Positions 59,119-64,000 of a stretch of DNA of 64,000 nt are shown one piece after another. The notes beneath the pieces are model-generated. The model was given only the letters and a program-made list of their open reading frames with translations. It was not told the origin of the DNA and did not search any database. Location of the stretch: contig CAJNOP010000079.1 of the NCBI GenBank assembly GCA_905250075.1, forward strand, positions 486,645-550,644, written 5' to 3'. A program made the translations under genes and the position numbers. The stretch's first letter is position 1. The number at the start of each line of letters is the position of its first letter. The stretch comes from Rotaria sp. Silwood1. Its lineage: Eukaryota > Rotifera > Eurotatoria > Philodinida > Philodinidae.

Positions 59119-59466
59119 GTAGGAGGTTTTAAGTCCTAGAGGATTTTGACAAAAACATTTTTCAATATAGTCATTCGAAAGAGCAGAAAATTCTGAACAA
59201 AATGAGGGATGGCGTAGCTCTGTACGATGTTCCATCGCGAAATTATAAGCATTAGAAAAAGTCAAAAAAATCTGTTTTTAGTCGATTTTTAAGGTTTTTC
59301 CATAAAATTTGCAATTTTTTGCCTTTTTTCTAATGCTTATAATTTCGCGATGGAATATCGTACAGAGCTGTGCCATCCCTCATTTTGTTCAGAATTTTCT
59401 GCTCTTTCGAATGACTATATTGAAAAATGTATTAATCAAAATCCTCTAGGACTCAAAACCCCCTAG
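59119..59466. mobile_element. palindromic element, about 140-bp arms
   Basis: The left arm (59119-59262) contains AAGTCCTAGAGGATTTTG and CCATCGCGAAATTATAAGCA; the right arm (59313-59466) contains their complements TGCTTATAATTTCGCGATGG and AAAATCCTCTAGGACT. The spacer is about 50 bp. No coding sequence. Probably a MITE or foldback element; boundaries are approximate. Confidence 0.8.
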
Positions 59467-60964
59467 CGCGGTTTTCTGAAAATCTCTGTTCACAAAGTTT
59501 TTTTTAAAGACTCAGCGCATACTGTATTCGATAGAGAATTTCAAGAGTTATCCAAATCACTATTTGCATATGACCTAGCTACTCATCTTCGCTGAAAAAT
59601 TTCACAAAAGTGTCTTAAACTTTTGCTGTCCACTATATATGCATTCGACAGTGTTCCACTTTAATTTGTTCGAAATTTCTGTGATTCATATTTTGTTTTT
59701 CCCATATTTCCAAGTCAATAGAAGTAAACATGAATAAGAACAATGTAAGACAGTAGCTGGCAATAGTGATTAACTAGAAAACTGGACATTAAAAATAGAA
59801 CTACAACATAGACAGAACTATCATATTTCTTTTACATTCTTTTAGTAATCTAAATTAAGTTCTTTTTACATTCTTACATCATCGTCTTTCTCTGTTTCGT
59901 CAGTAATCTTGACTGTTGGTGTCGTTTTTATCTTCATCGAATTTTTTACATCTTGTTGTTTACTGACAACAACAGTAATTCATCGGCAGTGACATATTCA
60001 ATTTCTATATGCGTGCAAGCATTTCTATCTGCATATATATAGATATATTTCTATATCTGGAAGAGCGGGCAAAGGTCAGGAAAAAAGCACATTTAGAAAA
60101 AGATGAAGAACCTCACTGGCTGTTATGGTAAAACTAAGGTCCATCTTATAGTACATGATCAAGATGGCAAAGTGACCGATAATAATAAGCTTATATATTG
60201 GATAACGAATGTATTTTTTTTATAGAATCAACTAGAAAAGAAGTTTTCTCTAATGAACGCTCGTTGTTATGTCTGTTCTATTGTTCTGCGAGTCGGCGTT
60301 GCTGAATTAGGAATGATTCTATGAGATGAAGCAAGAGAAATTATACTTGATAGTTTATGAATAGGTTTTTTAGTCATTTTCGTATATAATAGAAAGAAAG
60401 GAAAATCTACAAACACTTTATTAGAATTCGAAAATAAGTTTTGTTTGCAAAGCATGATTTCAACGATCGATTTTCTTCAATATCTCAGTCATATTAGGAT
60501 CTTAATTATTAAAAAGAATGACAACATTCGACTCAGTTATTTTACAAATATTCGTCGTCTTTTTTGGCATGATTAATCAAATTGTTTCATTCGAGAATTG
60601 ACAAATGAATATTTAACCTGTTTTGAAACATTTATCAGTTATATCTCCAACTTTCTCTTGTATAAGTTTTTCAAATCATTTGAAATAAACTATCTTTCTA
60701 ATGATTTTTCATAGTTAAATTTTTACTATCTAGTCAGATCAGCAATATTAAAAACAAGTGAAGAATAAATCATCTTTTTTGTCTGCGAAACTATTCTTTC
60801 ATTTATGTCCTATTTTATATTTCCTTCGATTTTCAAAATGAACATCAAATGAAACAACATTTCAATCAAGTAGAAAAGAATATTAAATTAATGCATAATA
60901 AGTCATATGAATCTAGACTTATAATTAACTTATGTTACTATTTATTATATTAGAGTAATCGAGG
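59467..60964. other. intergenic, no supported gene
   Basis: AT-rich. A 62-codon minus frame (60267-60455) lacks motifs. Nothing else recognised. Confidence 0.4.
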
Positions 60965-61040
60965 ATGGTGGGGTGTGGGTATGAGTGTGGATGGATGTAG
61001 TTCAACTGAAGATTTGCACCAACATCCACACCCACACCCC
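60965..61040. repeat. telomere-type hairpin H
   Basis: GGTGGGGTGTGGGTATGAGT and GTGTGGATGGATG, a spacer TAGTTCAACTGAAGATTTGC, then CAACATCCACACCCACACCC. G-rich first, C-rich second. Confidence 0.88.
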
Positions 61041-61329
61041 AAAAGAGCAAGAAGGAGACTCGTGCATCCAGGATGAAAGCTAAAAAACAACTTGAAAAGT
61101 AATTTTTCATATTCTAAATAAGTTTTTCAACTGTTACACTATTGAATGATCAAGAAAAGTTATTAGTTTTTTGATTCATAAAATTCTTATAATTAATTTT
61201 AAAAATAGATTAGTTGATATATGATAAATAAAAATCTTTTTTTTCATGAGTTTTATGTTGTTAGTGATCAATGAATCGTAGATGTGTATTCGTTATGTAT
61301 GGAGAAAACAAAATTGTACAGTAATACTG
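61041..61329. other. 3' flank of xanthine dehydrogenase gene
   Basis: AT-rich; AATAAA-type signals on the minus strand would lie just past the stop. No gene. Confidence 0.4.
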
Positions 61330-64000
61330 TCAATATGAGCCTGTTGGTTGAAACGTTTCATATCCATCAACGCAGGCACGTTGAGTAAATTCATCGGCAC
61401 AAACCATTCGAAGTCGTTCGACAGTTGCCGGTGAATGAAGTGTAAAATAATCTAATAAATCTTGCTGTTCTCGATATGCTTTACATGCTTGTTTTAAAGC
61501 AAAAAAAGCCGAAGCAGCAAGTAAAACTGGTGGTTCACCAATTCCTTTTGATGAATAGATAGCTCGTGGATTTAATGAATCAGATAATAGTGAAACACGA
61601 AAATCGATAGGAACATCACTAAATGATGGAATTTTATAAGTATCTACTCCACAAGTGAATAATTCTCCTGGTGGAATCCATTTATTTAGTTTTTCATCGC
61701 CCCATATGAGTTCTTCCATAGTATACAAACCGATTCCTTGCATAAAACCACCTTCAATTTGACCAATATCAATATGAGGATTGAGTGATGTACCAACATC
61801 CTATAATAATTAAAATACATTTTCTTACTAATCACATAAGACTTGGCATACCATAAGAATATCAACACGTAAAAGATGCCAATCTCCTGTTAATACATCT
61901 AATTCGACTTCGGTCACTGCTGCACCTTGTGTAAAATAATTGAAATTAGCTTGATTTTTTGTAAAATCAGCATCGAACATGTTTGGTATTATATAGAATC
62001 CACGTGCACATAGATCAAGACGAGCAAAATAAGCTTGTTTTATAAGATCTTCCCATGAAATGTGAACATTATTATCAACAATGAGTGTATCTAATCGTTG
62101 ACGAATTTGTTCACAAGCATGTCTTACAGCCATTCCATTAAGGTCGGATGAGACTGATCCAACAGTTGGACTTGAATTATGAACTTTATCTGTTGCTGTT
62201 TCACTAATTCGTATCCTATCAACATCACAAGCTAATATTTCAGCAGCTATTGCTATCATTTTTGTATGCAATCCTTGACCAAGTTCCACACCGCCATGAC
62301 TAATTACTACTGAGCCATCTTTATAAATATGTACAAGAGCTCCTGCCTGATTTAGATATTGAACTGTAAAACCAATACCAAACTTAACTGGTATCATACT
62401 TATACCACGTTTTCGATACATATTTTTTCGATTAAATTCTTTAACATTGATTTGTCTTTGAATAAAATCACTTGATTTAGTAAGTTCATCCAAAATTCGT
62501 GGAACATTCCATAGTTCTAAAATCTGTCCATAATGAGTAACATCACCTTCTTTGAATAAATTAAGACAACGAATAGTGAATGGATCACATTTCAGATAGG
62601 CAGCAATATGTTCTACAATTGTCTCACATGCTAACATGGCTTGTGGTCCACCAAAACCACGAAAAGCTTAAATTAGAAGAAAAAAAAGATGTTCTATTTA
62701 TCTGAAATATTAAATTATGTAACAAACCAGTATTTGACGGCAAATGTGTTTTACAAATACGACCACGAATTCGAATATTAGGAAATTTATATGTATTTCC
62801 CATATGTAGCATAGCGAGTTCCATAACATAGTGTGATAGATCCAATGTACAACCAGCATTACTCCAGATTTGAATATCAAGTCCTAAAAACTGACCTTCA
62901 TTATTAAATGCTATTTTATATTTAATTTTAAATGGATGTCGATGTCCAGTTATTGATATATCGACGCGACGTTCAAGATTGAGTCGGACAGGACGACCAA
63001 GTTTAACAGCAGCTACTGCTACGGCAACACATGAAGGTAAACTAAAACATAACAAACATGTGATATTATATATCAAAATGGGAATGTCATGTCTAAAAGT
63101 TCAAGCGAGATTCACACGATCCCATGCTGAGTATACAAATTTAAAATAGGAGACTAAAATCATAAATAAACCATTTTTCGATACATGCTATTAGAAAAAT
63201 TAAAATGGGTAGGTTCTAGTCAAATAAATATCATTCATTCATAATAATCAGTGAAAAGAAATGCATCTACTGGTTTGTTTTCTGCAAGTATTTGACCAGC
63301 TTATAACACGAAGAATTCAATTTTAAACGATAATAAATGTAATAGTACTAGTGACATTTCCTACTTATATAAAAAGCTCTATGATTAAGTTTTGAAAATT
63401 TTCACTAACATACAGTTGATTTTATTTGGTGCAAAGAAAAGATGCTAAAATAGAGCATTGCAAAAACAAAAAAAATTTGAATTAGAAGTAGCATTTATTT
63501 CATAGTGTAAAAGTTTGAAATGGAGAACTACAGTTGAAGATGAAGTACATATGGTAGTCTTCTACTGGAAAGATGAAATATTTCACTTACAATCTTGTTT
63601 CTTTTCCACCAAATGCTCCACCAACTCTTTTAACATGACATGTTATACGATTAACATCTCGACCGAGTACTGATGCAATTAATTCTTGAACAGTACTTGG
63701 ATTTTGTATTCCCACATATAATTTTATTTCTTGATCATCATTCGATGGTATAACCATACATGATTGTGTTTCCATATAAAAATGTTCTTGACCACCAATG
63801 AATAATATATCTTCTAAAACATGTTCAGCATCTAGAAAAACTTTCTCAACATCACCTCTTTGAAGACAAATTTCATTTCCAAAATAAGATTGATGATTAA
63901 TAGCATCTTCAATCGAAAAAATTCTTGGTGACAATAAATCATAATCAATTTTAATAAGATTTGCAGCTAATTTAGCTGCATGTTCAGATTCACAAACAAC
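61330..64000 (-). CDS. xdh: xanthine dehydrogenase, C-terminal molybdopterin half (partial)
   Basis: Minus-strand exons: 63593 to beyond 64000, 62728-63041, 61852-62666 and 61330-61800, with GT-AG introns of 551, 61 and 51 bp and matching phases. Motifs in order: RVGGAFGGKETR (Glu of the substrate pocket), SNTAFRGFGGPQAM (substrate-orienting Arg), GGVELGQGLHTKM, and SKGIGEPPVLLAAS (catalytic Glu, family GIGEPP). FRGFGGPQ rather than the aldehyde-oxidase FRGFGFPQ favours xanthine dehydrogenase, which oxidises hypoxanthine to xanthine and urate in the cytosol or peroxisome. The N-terminal 2Fe-2S and FAD domains lie beyond the right edge of the window. About 665 of a usual 1,330 residues are here. 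Stop after FQPTGSY. No breaks seen. Confidence 0.95.

Noticed and set aside
27201..61040. CRISPR array or bacterial origin for the regularly repeated units
   Set aside because: Units are 6 bp with no spacers of constant length, and the window has spliced eukaryotic genes throughout.

Overview
The window looks like nuclear DNA of a metazoan, most probably a bdelloid rotifer. The pointers are strong AT richness, many very short GT-AG introns (about 45-100 bp), expanded families typical of bdelloids (Cys-rich/Thr-linker/NHL-repeat protein, ART-TPR protein, F-box proteins, LDLa/EGF seven-helix receptor, PLAT protein), and many interstitial arrays of TGTGGG, which I recall as the bdelloid telomere unit. 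The genus cannot be settled from the sequence. There are two 100-N scaffolding gaps (36028-36127 and 54974-55073).

Layout. 1-5346: no confident gene; one possible decayed gene and a 613-bp inverted duplication. 5347-10026: intronless gene for a 1559-residue receptor with an LDLa/EGF ectodomain and seven helices. 10450-10905: hAT-like MITE with a GC-rich minisatellite core. 11571-13834: three-exon MRTF (myocardin-related) coactivator with a tRNA-Gln(CTG) in its second intron. 14709-15677: intronless F-box protein. 15805-25778: about 33-exon THADA/TRM732 homologue, with an ADP-ribosylglycohydrolase-like gene nested antisense in a 1.2-kb intron.

25779-31170 is repeat land: two telomere-type arrays, a tandem pair of about 690-bp repeats and a 12-bp minisatellite. 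31181-47402 can be read as one secreted NHL-repeat gene whose last intron is about 13.5 kb; the splice phases agree across all three exons. That intron holds large palindromes, an assembly gap and a 1254-bp mariner element with perfect 34-bp terminal inverted repeats and a transposase broken by two stops.

47403-57082 is degenerate: a PLAT gene with one in-frame TGA, a fossil exon with four stops, a SWIM zinc-finger fragment and an F-box fragment abutting a telomeric array, one good three-exon F-box gene, and an ART-TPR gene whose ART part is eroded next to a telomeric array and a gap. 57083-61329 is non-coding with three MITE-like palindromes and two telomere-type hairpins. 61330-64000 is the C-terminal half of xanthine dehydrogenase on the minus strand, running off the window.

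The housekeeping genes (THADA, MRTF, XDH) form no operon or pathway. The most unusual signal is the series of interstitial telomere-repeat hairpins, nearly all with the G-rich strand first and the C-rich strand second around a short spacer, two of them exactly where genes are broken. All intron structures and family calls were made by hand reading, without database search.
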